Of a stretch of DNA of 64,000 nt, positions 8,923 to 19,400 are shown in pieces. The stretch comes from Nocardia cyriacigeorgica. Its GTDB lineage: Bacteria; Actinomycetota; Actinomycetes; Mycobacteriales; Mycobacteriaceae. Positions within the stretch are counted from its first letter, which is position 1, and every line of letters begins with the position of its first letter. The stretch covers positions 1 through 64,000 of the forward strand of contig NZ_JAAGUY010000026.1 in the NCBI RefSeq assembly GCF_010868145.1, in the 5' to 3' direction. The position numbers and the translations under genes were made by a program. The notes under the pieces are model-generated. The model did not search any database. It saw only the letters and a program-made list of their open reading frames with translations, and was not told the DNA's origin.

Positions 8923-9044
8923 AGTTCACGCCTTCCCTGTGCCGCCACCGGCTCACGGACTCGCCGAAACCCGTGAGCCTGGAGAGATTTCCCTGCATTT
9001 CCCCTGGATCCCTGCCCTGAACACCCGCCGAAGGCACGTGCCCT

Positions 9045-9063
9045 TGGTATGTGTTCGATACCA
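9045..9063. promoter_or_regulatory. Candidate operator (TGGTAT-N7-ATACCA)
   Basis: TGGTAT (9045-9050) and ATACCA (9058-9063) form a perfect 6-bp inverted repeat with a 7-base spacer in the divergent region between the DUF7159-like gene and the tetR gene starting at 9159. Spacing and place fit an operator; the binding protein is not known. Confidence 0.4.
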
Positions 9064-9158
9064 CAGGAGGTACGGATGGGAGGTGACGAATACCAGTTTC
9101 AATCACCAGGAACAGCGGTCGTGTGCCGAGGAGGAGCGGGTACCGCTAGCCTGGATAC

Positions 9159-9857
9159 GTGGACGTGCGCACGGAGACCAGGTCGAAACGACGCCTGGAC
9201 CCTGCGTTGGATCTGCAGGACGACCCGCAGGAGCTCATGCCGCGCAAGCGCCCGACCCAGGAGCGCAGCAAACGCAAGTTCGACGCCCTGTTGCAGGCCT
9301 CGCGCGAACTGCTCGTCGAGGTCGGGTTCGAATCGTTCACCTGTGAAGAGGTGGCGGCGCGAGCCGAGGTGCCGATCGGCACCCTGTATCAGTTCTTCGC
9401 CAACAAGTACGTCATCGTCTGCGAGCTGAATCGACAAGACCTGGTCGCGGTTTCTCGAGAACTGGCCGACTTCCACGGCGAGGTCCCCTCGCTGGATTGG
9501 CTGCGCCATATGAACCAGTTCGTGGACCATATGGCCGGCCTGTGGATGACCGACCCGTCGCGCCGCGAGGTGTGGCTGGCGATGCAGTCCACCCCGTCCA
9601 CGCGAGCCACCGGAGCGATCCACGAGAAGGAGTTCGCCGAGGTCGTCTCGCAGATGCTGCGTCCGTTGACCCCGCGCACGCCGCGGGCACGGCGCACGAT
9701 GATGGCCGAGGTTCTGGTGCATGTCGTCTATTCGATGCTCAACTTCTCGGTCCAGGACGAGCAGAGCCATGCCGACGCCGTCGCCGAACTCAAGCGCCTG
9801 ATGGTCGCCTATCTGCTCGTCGCCGAGAAGGAATCGCGCACGGCCAGCAAGACCTGA
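9159..9857 (+). CDS. TetR-family transcriptional regulator
   Basis: A 232-residue TetR-type regulator. The helix-turn-helix is at about residues 33-80 (RSKRKFDALLQASRELLVEV, then EEVAARAEVPIGTLYQFFANKY). The helical C-terminal domain has no recognisable ligand motif. Two starts are possible. The GTG at 9159 sits six bases after TAGCCT, a TANNNT -10 element, which suggests a leaderless mRNA. The ATG at 9237 (MPRKRPTQER) follows GGAG too closely to be a strong site. The gene is convergent with acpS-fas, separated from it by a long hairpin, and it is not the well-known FasR. Its target is unknown. Confidence 0.88.
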   Translation: MDVRTETRSKRRLDPALDLQDDPQELMPRKRPTQERSKRKFDALLQASRELLVEVGFESFTCEEVAARAEVPIGTLYQFFANKYVIVCELNRQDLVAVSRELADFHGEVPSLDWLRHMNQFVDHMAGLWMTDPSRREVWLAMQSTPSTRATGAIHEKEFAEVVSQMLRPLTPRTPRARRTMMAEVLVHVVYSMLNFSVQDEQSHADAVAELKRLMVAYLLVAEKESRTASKT

Positions 9858-9972
9858 ACCGGCGTCGAAGCCGCCGCAGGAGATCGGCCGCGGCGCCGAA
9901 ACCAGCCGATGCCGAACACCCTCGCCCTGGGTCGGCAGCGCGAGATCTCGCACCACTTCCGAAAATGCGAAA

Positions 9973-10021
9973 GGCGCGCATTCGGTGACAGCCCGTGCGG
10001 ACCGACACCCGAATGCGCGCC
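9973..10021. terminator. Hairpin between convergent tetR and acpS
   Basis: A perfect 13-bp stem pairs 9973-9985 (GGCGCGCATTCGG) with 10009-10021, with a 23-base loop. It sits between the convergent stops of tetR and acpS. There is no T-run, so if it ends transcription it does so as a GC-rich actinobacterial-type hairpin. Confidence 0.6.
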
Positions 10022-10032
10022 ATGCGTAGAGA

Positions 10033-10470
10033 TCAGCTTTCGGGCACCCGGCCCGCGATCAGATCGGCAATTTCACCCGGATCTTCCAACACCACCATCG
10101 CCGCGGCGGTATCGCCGTCGTGGGTCAGCGACAGATGCACCCGCGCACGCGGCAGGAACTCCGCGGCCAGGCCGTGCAACTTGATGCTCGGCCTGCCCCA
10201 GGCGTCGTTGACGACCTCGATCAGCGGATACGGGTTGTCCCCGATCTGCGGGCGACGCGCGAAGCGAGACGATGCCCATGCCTTGAGCACCGCCTCCTTC
10301 GCCGCCCATCGCGCCGCGTAGCTGCGCGCCGGGTCGGTGCCCTTGCTCTGGCAGTATCGACGCTCACCCGCGGTGAAGCTCTCCCTGAGCATGGTCGTCC
10401 CGGACTTTTGCAGCTGTTCGGCGAACTCGGAGATGGTTACCAGGTCCAAGCCGATTCCGAGGATTGTCAC
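10033..10470 (-). CDS. acpS: Holo-[acyl-carrier-protein] synthase
   Basis: A 145-residue 4'-phosphopantetheinyl transferase. It moves phosphopantetheine from CoA to a serine of the ACP domain, here most likely that of the neighbouring Fas. Family motifs are clear: GIGLDLV near the N-terminus with the Mg-binding Asp, RWAAKEAVLKAW with the second metal-binding Glu, and VHLSLTHDGDTAAAMVV at the C-terminal end. I chose the GTG at 10470 because the protein then begins MTILGIGLDLV, matching mycobacterial AcpS. The frame is open 24 codons further up, but that overlaps fas. The start lies 11 bases after the fas stop, so fas and acpS are one operon, as in mycobacteria. Confidence 0.95.
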   Translation of the reverse strand: MTILGIGLDLVTISEFAEQLQKSGTTMLRESFTAGERRYCQSKGTDPARSYAARWAAKEAVLKAWASSRFARRPQIGDNPYPLIEVVNDAWGRPSIKLHGLAAEFLPRARVHLSLTHDGDTAAAMVVLEDPGEIADLIAGRVPES

Positions 10471-10481
10471 AGTCGCGCAGC

Positions 10482-13400
10482 CTACGGTGTGGCCTGCCCG
10501 GCGGTGTCGGAACCGTCGGTAACGAGTTGCCCGGTCTCGCAACCACGTCCACCGATCCGGTACACACCGTCGGCACCCAGCCTGGCCTCACCCGAGAGCA
10601 ACATCCCCGCCTCGAGTCCGCGCACCTGCGCCGCGGGTGTGCCGTCGCCGCCGAGGCGCCGGTCGGCGGGCCGCTCGTAGAGCGGGGCACCACCGCACAT
10701 GGCCTCGACGATCCGCTGACGGCCTGCCAGCTGACGCTGCTCGGCCCGGCGCTGGTAGTCCTCGCGCTTGTCCGGGTCGATCGCCTGAACGAACGCCTCC
10801 GGATGCACGACCGCGAGCAGCCCGGACACATGCCCGAAGCCGAGCGAGGTCACCAGGCCCGCCTTGAGCGGGAACCGGTCGCCGAAGCGCAACGCCTCAC
10901 GCGCCCACACCAGGTGCGGGTACTCGCGCATCTTCTCGTCGACGCAGTCCAGGCTCCGGTTCGGCGGCACCACACCGTTTTCCAGCACCTGGCACAGGCC
11001 GATCAGCTGGAATGCGGCGGCACCGCCCTTGGCATGCCCGGTCAGGCTCTTCTGCGAGACGACGAACAGCGGAGCGCCTTCGGAGCGTCCGATGGCCGCA
11101 GCGAGGCGTTCGTGCAGTTCGGACTCGTTCGGATCGTTGGCCGCTGTAGAGGTGTCGTGCTTGGAGATCACCGCGATGTCGTCGGCGCCGACGCCGAGCT
11201 TGCGCAGTTCGGCGGCGAACCGGGATTCCCGACCGCCACGTCCCGCACCAAGCGCGCCGAGTCCGGGTGCCGGGATGGAGGTGTGCACACCGTCGGCGAA
11301 CGACTGTGCGTAGGCCACCACACCGAGCACCGGCAGGCCGAGCTCCACGGCGACATCACCGCGGGCCAGCAGTACCGTGCCACCACCCTGCGATTCGACG
11401 AACCCGCCGCGGCGGCGATCGTTGGCACGGGAGAAGTACCGGTCGCTGATGCCCTTGGCGCTCATGGCCGCCGAGTCGGCGGTGGCCGACATGTCACCGA
11501 AGCCGACGATGCCCTCGATACCGAGATCGTCGAATCCGCCGGCAACGACCACTTCGGCCTTACCGAGCTTGATCTTGTCGACGCCTTCCTCCACCGACAC
11601 CGCGGCGGTCGCGCACGCCGCCACCGGATGCACCATCGCGCCGTAGCTACCGACGTAGGACTGCACCACATGCGCCAGCGCCACGTTCGGCAGCGCTTCC
11701 TGCAGGATGTCATTCGGGCGCGGCTCGCCGAGCAGGTTGTCGACGTAGAGCGAGCGCATGGAGGACATGCCGCCCATACCGGTGCCCTGGGTGTTGGCCA
11801 CCAGGCTCGGATGCACCCAGCTCATCAGCTCGGCCGGGCTGAACCCGGAGCCGACGAACGCGTCGACCGTGCAGGCGATATTCCACAGCGCCACCCGGTC
11901 CACCGAGGACGCCATATCCGCCGAGATGCCCCAGACGGTGGGATCCCAGCCGGTGGGGATCTGGCCGCCGACGGTGCGCGACAGCTTCGCCTTGCGCGGC
12001 ACCCGGATCTCGGTGCCCGCCTTGCGGGTCACGGTCCAGTCGCCCGATTCGGCGACCGGGGTGACCACGGTGTGCTCGGGATCGGCGGCGTGGAAGGCAC
12101 GGGCCTCGGCCTCGCTGCCGACGGTGAACGACAGGTCCTGATCGAGGAACACCGAGGTCATCAGCGGGCCCGCGTTGTCGACCATGGCGCCGTCGTCTTC
12201 GTAGCGGCGGATACCGCAGCGCGCTACCACGGCGTCGTGGTACCGCTCGGCCAGCTCCGATTCGGGGACGTAGTCACCGGATTCGGCGTCGTACCACCCG
12301 GGCTTGGGGTCGTTCTCCCAGGCCACCATGCCGGTCGTCCACGCGAGTTCCAGCACGCCTGCGGCCGACAGCTCGTCGGAGACCTCCATCTCGAAGCGAG
12401 TGCGCGAGGAACCGTACGGTCCGAGCTCACCGGCGCCGACGATCACGACCATATCGGCGAGATCGGCGGTGACCCGGCCCCATTCGGGCACCGGAAGCGC
12501 CGAGGTAAGCGTCGGCGGGGCGGGCAGCGCGGGGATGAGCCGAGCCTCGTCCGCGGTGGCATCGGACGCGGCAGCGGCGGCTTCCTCGGCCTCCTGCGCC
12601 TGCTTGGCCAGCGCGGGCAGATCGAGCTTGGCGCCGGCCAGTCCGCCGGTCAGGTCGATCTGCTGCGGGCCGTCCGCGGTGACTGCGCGGGCCCGTCCGG
12701 TGGCCCACTTGAGCAGCTCATCGGCCATCTCATCGGTAGACCAGGTCTGCACACCCGCCTGTTCGACGGCGTCGACCATCGGGTCGTTATGACCCATCAG
12801 CCCGGTGCCACGCACCCAGCCGATCAGCGCGTGCACCAATGTGACCCGAGTCGACCACGACTTCTCGGCCCGCCACTTGGCGACCACGGCGTCGAGCGCG
12901 GCTTTCGCCTCGCCGTAAGCGCCGTCGCCACCGAACAGGCCGCGGTTGGGCGACCCCGGCAGAACCACGTGCAGCGTGGCGTCGACATCGTGATCGACGC
13001 CGAGCTTCGACAGTCCGCCGATCAGTCGCTCAACCGACCACAGCAGTACCCGCATCTCCATTTCGGAGCGGGCACCGGCGTCGGACAGATCGCCCGCCAC
13101 CCGCGGCGCCGCGAACGGGAACAGCAGGGTCGGGGTCAGCGCGTCCTTGATCTTGATCTTGGCGCCACCGGCATTGTCGACCTGTTCGGTGCCGACCCAC
13201 TCGATCAGCGCGTCGAGATCGGTGTAGGAGGCCATATTCGCCGGAACGACCCAGAGCGCGGCGCCGTTGCGGGCGTTATCGCGGTAGAGCTCGCGGTAGA
13301 AGGCCAGGCGCCTGTCGTCGAGGGACGAGGTCGTGACCACGACCGTGGCGCCGCCGCCGAGCAGCCGTCCGGTGACAGCCGCGGCGATGGATCCCTTGCT

Positions 13401-16400
13401 GGCGCCGGTGACCACGGCGACATCCGCGGACCATACGCCGGGCTCCTCGGTGCTCAGGGCGGCCTCGGCAATCCGGCCGTAGTGGCCCGCCAGCACCGAA
13501 CGCGCTTCGTGCATGGCACGCTGCCGCCACCAGCCTGCCTGCGCGGCAACGGCTTCGCCTGCGCCGGTGAAGCCCGTGACGGACTGCTGAGCGGTGTCGG
13601 CGTCGTCGGCCAGCCACAGCCGGGCCAGGTCCTCTCGTGCGGTGGCCCAGCGGTCGTCGATCAGCACCGCCTTGCGGGCATCGAACGCGGGGGCGACCAG
13701 TCGCGGCCAATCCGAACCCAATTCGGCCGACACCAGATCGACCAGGCCGTCGTCGGTGGCCTCCGGGGCGGAGACCTCCTCGCTGAGGCCGAGCTGCTCG
13801 AGGACCAGGCGCGCGGCCGAGGCGAGCACGCCGTCGCGGCCGGTGATCTGCTCGGTGAACTCGCCGAGCGCGGCGGCGTCCACCGTCGCGCCACCGCCAC
13901 CGCCGGCGGCGGGCAGTGCGACGGAGATGCCGCGACGAGCGGCCACCGACTGCACGGCGGCGTCGATGGCTGCGTCGACCGAAGCGGCGTCACCAAGGGC
14001 ACCGGAGACGAGGCCGCCCAGATCACCACCGCGCACACTGGCGCCCTCGCGGGTGCCGAGCGACACCTCGGCAGTGACATGGCTGGCCCAGCCGTCACCG
14101 AGTTCCCACACCTTCTTGACCCGCTCGGCAATCGCGGCGGGCCGCTTACCGGACGGGCCGAACACCTTGCGCAGGTGATCGCCGATGGAGTCCGAGAGCA
14201 CCGAACCGAACGGCTTGTAGGTGCGGGCGAGGCGCTCGACGGTCGCCGCGAGAGCGCCCATGTCGGCATCCGCGGCACCGTCGATGGCGCCGAGCGACAG
14301 CTCCGCGCCGAGGTCGACCAGCAGCTGGTTACGGCGGGAGGAGACGCCGTCACACAGGCCTTCGATAGTGTCGACCGGACCGATCTGGTCGATGCGCAGT
14401 TTGGTCCACAGCGCGATGAGCACGCGGGTGGCGTCGGCGGCGGTGAAGACGATGTCGTCCGGACGCGGACCGCCCGAGGCGGCCGGTGCGGCGACCGGCG
14501 CAGGCGCGGCGGCGGCCGGTGCGGCGGCGGCAGTCTCGACGGGCGCCTCTTCGGGCTCGTCGACCGGTGCCGGATCGGTGTCGGTGGAGTACACGACGCC
14601 GGACTCGCGCTCGATGTTGAGCACCTCGACCGTGGTGGTGCCGAAGGTGGGCAGCTTCAGGGTCTGGCTCGCCAGGTTCGCCACCGTCGGTGTCGCACCG
14701 AGACCGATCTCGACGAAGCGCTCCACGCCGAGCCCGCCGTTGGCGGTATCGGTGAACAGCAGATCCTGAGTCTCGATCCAGCGCACCGGGCTGGCGAACT
14801 GCCAGGCAAGCAGCTCGATCAGCACAACACGGCACAGCTCGGCGGGCCGCTGCGCCCAGGAGTCGAAGTCGGCGAGCACCGCGGCCAGCGGCTCGGACGG
14901 CACCAGCTCGGCGATCTCGGTGACGAACTCGCGCTCCAGCGAGAACGGCCGCGGCACCAGGTTCGGGATGTAGCGCCCGACCAGGACCTCCGGGTGCAGA
15001 TCCTGCGGCAACAGCTGTTCGAGCTTGTGCCGGAACTCGGGCACGCCCTCGCGCAGCACCGTCGAGTGGAAGGGCACATCGATGCCCGGCACCAGGATGA
15101 ACGCGCGCTTACCGCCGAATTCGGTGCGGCGGCGATCGATCTCGGCTTCCAGATGCTCGAGACCCGCCACCGTGCCCGCGATCGCGTACTGCGAGCCGCG
15201 CAGGTTGAGGTTGACGACCTCGAGGAATTCGCCGATCTGCTCGGACAGGCCGGAGACGAAGCCGACCACCTCGTCGTCGGGCAGCCCGAACTGCGAGGGC
15301 CGGATCGCGGCCATCCGGTAGTCGCTGCGGCCCTTGGCATCACGCGGCACCAGCTCGTGCATGGCCGAACCACGCTGGAACACCACCTCGAGCACCGCCT
15401 CCAGCGGCAACACCCCGGCGACCGCGGCGAGCGCGTTGTACTCACCGACCGAATGTCCCGCCAGCAGCGCACCTTCGACGAAGGCGCCCGCCTCACGCAG
15501 TTCTGCCACCTGCGCCACGCCGAGGGTAGCCATCGCGACCTGGGTGAACTGGGTCAGGTGCAGCACGCCATCCGGGTGCCGGTGCTCGACGCCACGTGCC
15601 TTGAGATAGGTGGGATTGTCGCGAACAACGGCGAGGATGGAGAAGCCGAGTGCCGCGCGGGTGTGCTTGTCGGCGCGGTCCCAGATCTCCTTGGCGGCCT
15701 TGGACCGCGATCGCGCGTCCAGACCCATGCCCTTGCGCTGGATGCCCTGGCCCGGGAAGGCGTAGACGGTCTTGGGGGCCGCGGTCCGTCCGGTCGCGGT
15801 CATCACCAGATCGCCACCGGTACGGCAGGACACCTCGACGATCTCGCTGCCATGATCGACCGCGACGCGCTCGACCCGCACATCGATCTCGGCGCCGGGA
15901 CGCACCATGCCGAGGAACCGTGTGGTCCACGCGGTCAGCGTGCGCGCGGGCACCGAACTCTGCGGATCCAGCGCCGACACTGCGTGCTGGGCCGCGGCCG
16001 ACAGCCACATGCCGTGCACGATCGGGCTGCCGAGGCCGGCCAGCTTGGCCGCGGCATCGCTGGTGTGGATCGGGTTGTGATCGCCGGAGACCGCAGCGAA
16101 GGCGGCCATGGTGCGCGGCGCGACGATGGTGACGTCGCGACGACGACGTCGCGGGGTGTCGGCGGCGCCCTCCGACAGCGAACCACCCGCGCGCGGCGGA
16201 TCGGCCAGTTCACCGGAGCCGTTGCGGCCGCGGATGGCGAAACGCTCGTTCAGCCGGGCCAGCGGGACCACATCGAGTCCCTTGTCACGCATCTCACCGA
16301 CAACGACCTCGACCTCGACGACCCGGCCCATATCGGTGTCGAGCACCGACGTCGATTCGGCGCGTACCACCAGAATACTTGTGGTGGTAGGCAATTCGCG

Positions 16401-19400
16401 CACCAGCTCGATCCGGTGATCGAGATGCACCAGATCGAGCATGCCCTCGATGACCGACTCGGCGGCCTCGGTGCGGGTGGCTCCGAGCACCGCGAACACG
16501 GCGGGCCAGCAGGCGCCGACCAGGACGTCGGGGACGGTGCGCCCGATCGTGCTGAGGTTGCGCGGCAGACCGGAGCCGGTGACGCCGGCGTGGTCGGCGA
16601 TGAGGTCGGGGGTCCAGGCCAGGTTGACGTGCGCGACACGGCCCTTCACCTCGGGCAGCGATTGACCGGCGGCCACCGCGAGCAGCGCGGACATGGCGGC
16701 GTCGGCGTCCTCGGCGGTGACGACCGGCGCACCGCCGTTGTACACCGAGACCGGGACAGAGATCCGGATGCGAACCACGTTGCCCGCGTACAGCGGAACG
16801 GTGAGTTCGAGGTAGCTGTTCTCGGCCACCGGTCCGGAGGTTTCGACCAGCGTGGCGCCGGTGGGCGGATGCACGGCACCCTGACCGTCGACGGTCCAGT
16901 CGGCAAGATCGCCCAGACGGTGCACCGGGTTGATGGTGGTACGACCCGACCATTCGACGTCGGGTGCTGCCAGCACCACGTCGATCGCGCCCGCCGTCAC
17001 CGAGGCGGTGCGGCGCGCGTCCACCGCGGCAGGCACGACGCCCGCGCGGACCAGCGAGTAGGCGGTGTCCTGTTCGAACCGGTCGAGCAGCTCGCCGACC
17101 GGCTCGTCGACCCGGGTGATACCGGCGACGGCCACCGTGCCGGGGATGATGCACACCTGATCGGCCGAGTAACGCGGATCGTGGGCCTGCCACAGCGAAT
17201 CCGAACGCCACCAGCGACGTACATCGGCGTCGACGACCGGCACGAAGTTCACCGGCTTGCCTGGGGTCTTGCAGAGCGCGACGAAGAACGGCACGTCCGC
17301 CGGATGCAGCAGGGTGTCGACGGCCGCCGGGTACTGCTTGCGCAGCGTGCACAGTGCCGCGACCGGGTGTTCGAGATCGTCGTCGGAGAACAGTGTCGGG
17401 ATCTCGCCGCGGTCGGCGGGGTTGAGCCGGGATTCGGTGCGGCGCAGCATTTCCGCGAAACGGTCACGCCAGGTGATGTCCAGCCACACCGAGCGGGTGG
17501 CGTCGAGGATGGCCTCGCCGAGGTCGCTGCCGCAGTCGAAATCCTTGCGGCGGTCAAGGCCGACCGCGAGTTCGACGTAGCGCTCGAGCCATTCGACGTA
17601 GGTCATGGTGCCGAGGTCGCCGAAGTACGGCTTGGCGGTGGCGTCGAGGGCGGCAATGATCTCCGCACGACGGTCGGCCACCGCATCCGCGTCACCGGCG
17701 ACCTCGTCGAGCAGACGGCCGGTCCGCGAGGCGGCGTTGTCGATCTCATGGATATCGGCACCGAGCTGGCTACGGCCCGAGGCCATACCGCCGGTGGCCG
17801 TGCCCGCACCGACCCAGTCCGGGGTACCGGGGGTGTCGACCAGCATCTGCTTGACCTCGGGGGCCGTGGTGGCCTCGAGGGTCGCCATGGCGGCGGTGCC
17901 GATCAGCACGCCGTCCAGCGGCATCACCGGGTAGCCGTGCTGTGCCGACCATGCGCCGGTGAGGTATTCGGTGGCCCGTTCCGGGGTACCGATGCCGCCG
18001 CCGACGCAGACCACCACGTTGTCGCGAGAGCGCAGCTCGGCGTAGGTCTCGAGCAGCAGGTCGTCCAAGTCTTCCCAGGAGTGGTGCCCGCCGGCCCGGC
18101 CGCCTTCGATATGCATGATCACCGGGTAGCCGGGGACCTCGTCGGCGATCCGCAGCACCGCGCGGATCTGGGCGACGGTGCCCGGCTTGAACGCCACGTG
18201 GGTGATCCCGGCCTCGGTCAGTTCCTCGACCAGCGCGACGGCTTCCTCGAGCTCCGGGATACCGGCGGTGACCACGACACCGTCGAACGGAGCGCCCGCC
18301 GCGCGAGCCTTCTGCACCAACCGCTTACCGCCGAGCTGCAGCTTCCACAGGTACGGATCAAGGAACAGCGAGTTGAACTGCACCGAGCGACCCGGATGCA
18401 GCAGCGTCTTCAGTTCGGCGACGCGGTCGGCGAAGATCTGCTCGGTGACCTGGCCACCACCGGCCAGCTCGGCCCAGTGGCCCGCATTGGCGGCGGCGGC
18501 GACGATCTTCGCGTCCACCGTCGTCGGTGTCATGCCCGCGAGCAGGACCGGCGAGCGACCGGTCAGCCGGGTGAACGCGGTCTCGACCACGATCCGGCCG
18601 TTGGGCAGCCGCACCGGACGCGGCGCGAACGCCGACCACGGCTGAGCCACCTCGGGTGCCGCACCCGGGGTCAGCAAGCTGCGCTGACCCGCACGGGTGG
18701 CCGCGGCGACGATGCCGACACCGGTGCCCTTCAGCGAGCCGCCCGTGACGCGGGACAGCAGATCGCCGGGACCGAGATCGAGAATCCATTCCGCGCCTTC
18801 GGACACCACCGCATCCACCGTGGCGACCCAGTCGATCGGATCGACCAGGATCTGCTCGGCCAGCGAGCCCGCCAGCTCGGTGTCCAGCCCGCACTGGCCC
18901 GCCCAGCCCGAGACGAGGTCGACGGTGTCGGCCAGCGCCGGGTGGTGGAAGGCGACATCGACATCGATGTCCTCGAAGATCGGCGCGAACACCGAACCGC
19001 CGCGCGTCTTCGCGTCACGTTCCCTGGTCTGTTCGGCGTGGATCTGCTCGCACCGCAGGCGCACCCGCTCCAGCTGGGCCGGGGTGCCCGACAGCACCGC
19101 ACGCCTGCGACCGTTGCGAATCGAGACCACCGCGGCAACCGCGGGATCGACGCCCTCGGACACCTCGGCGACCACCGCGCGCAGCTCGTCGGGATCGACA
19201 TTGGACACGGCGACCATAGGCGAGCGGTCACCCACCGGCATCAGCCCGCGTCGCCGGGCCACCAATCCCGCTGCGGCACCGATCAACTGGGCGATGGCGA
19301 GCAGTTCGGCATCACGGGTGCCGCCGGCCTCCACCGCCGAGGCGGCCAGCCGGCCCTGCGAATGCCCGATGATCGCGGCGGGGGCATGCTCGGCCGGGTC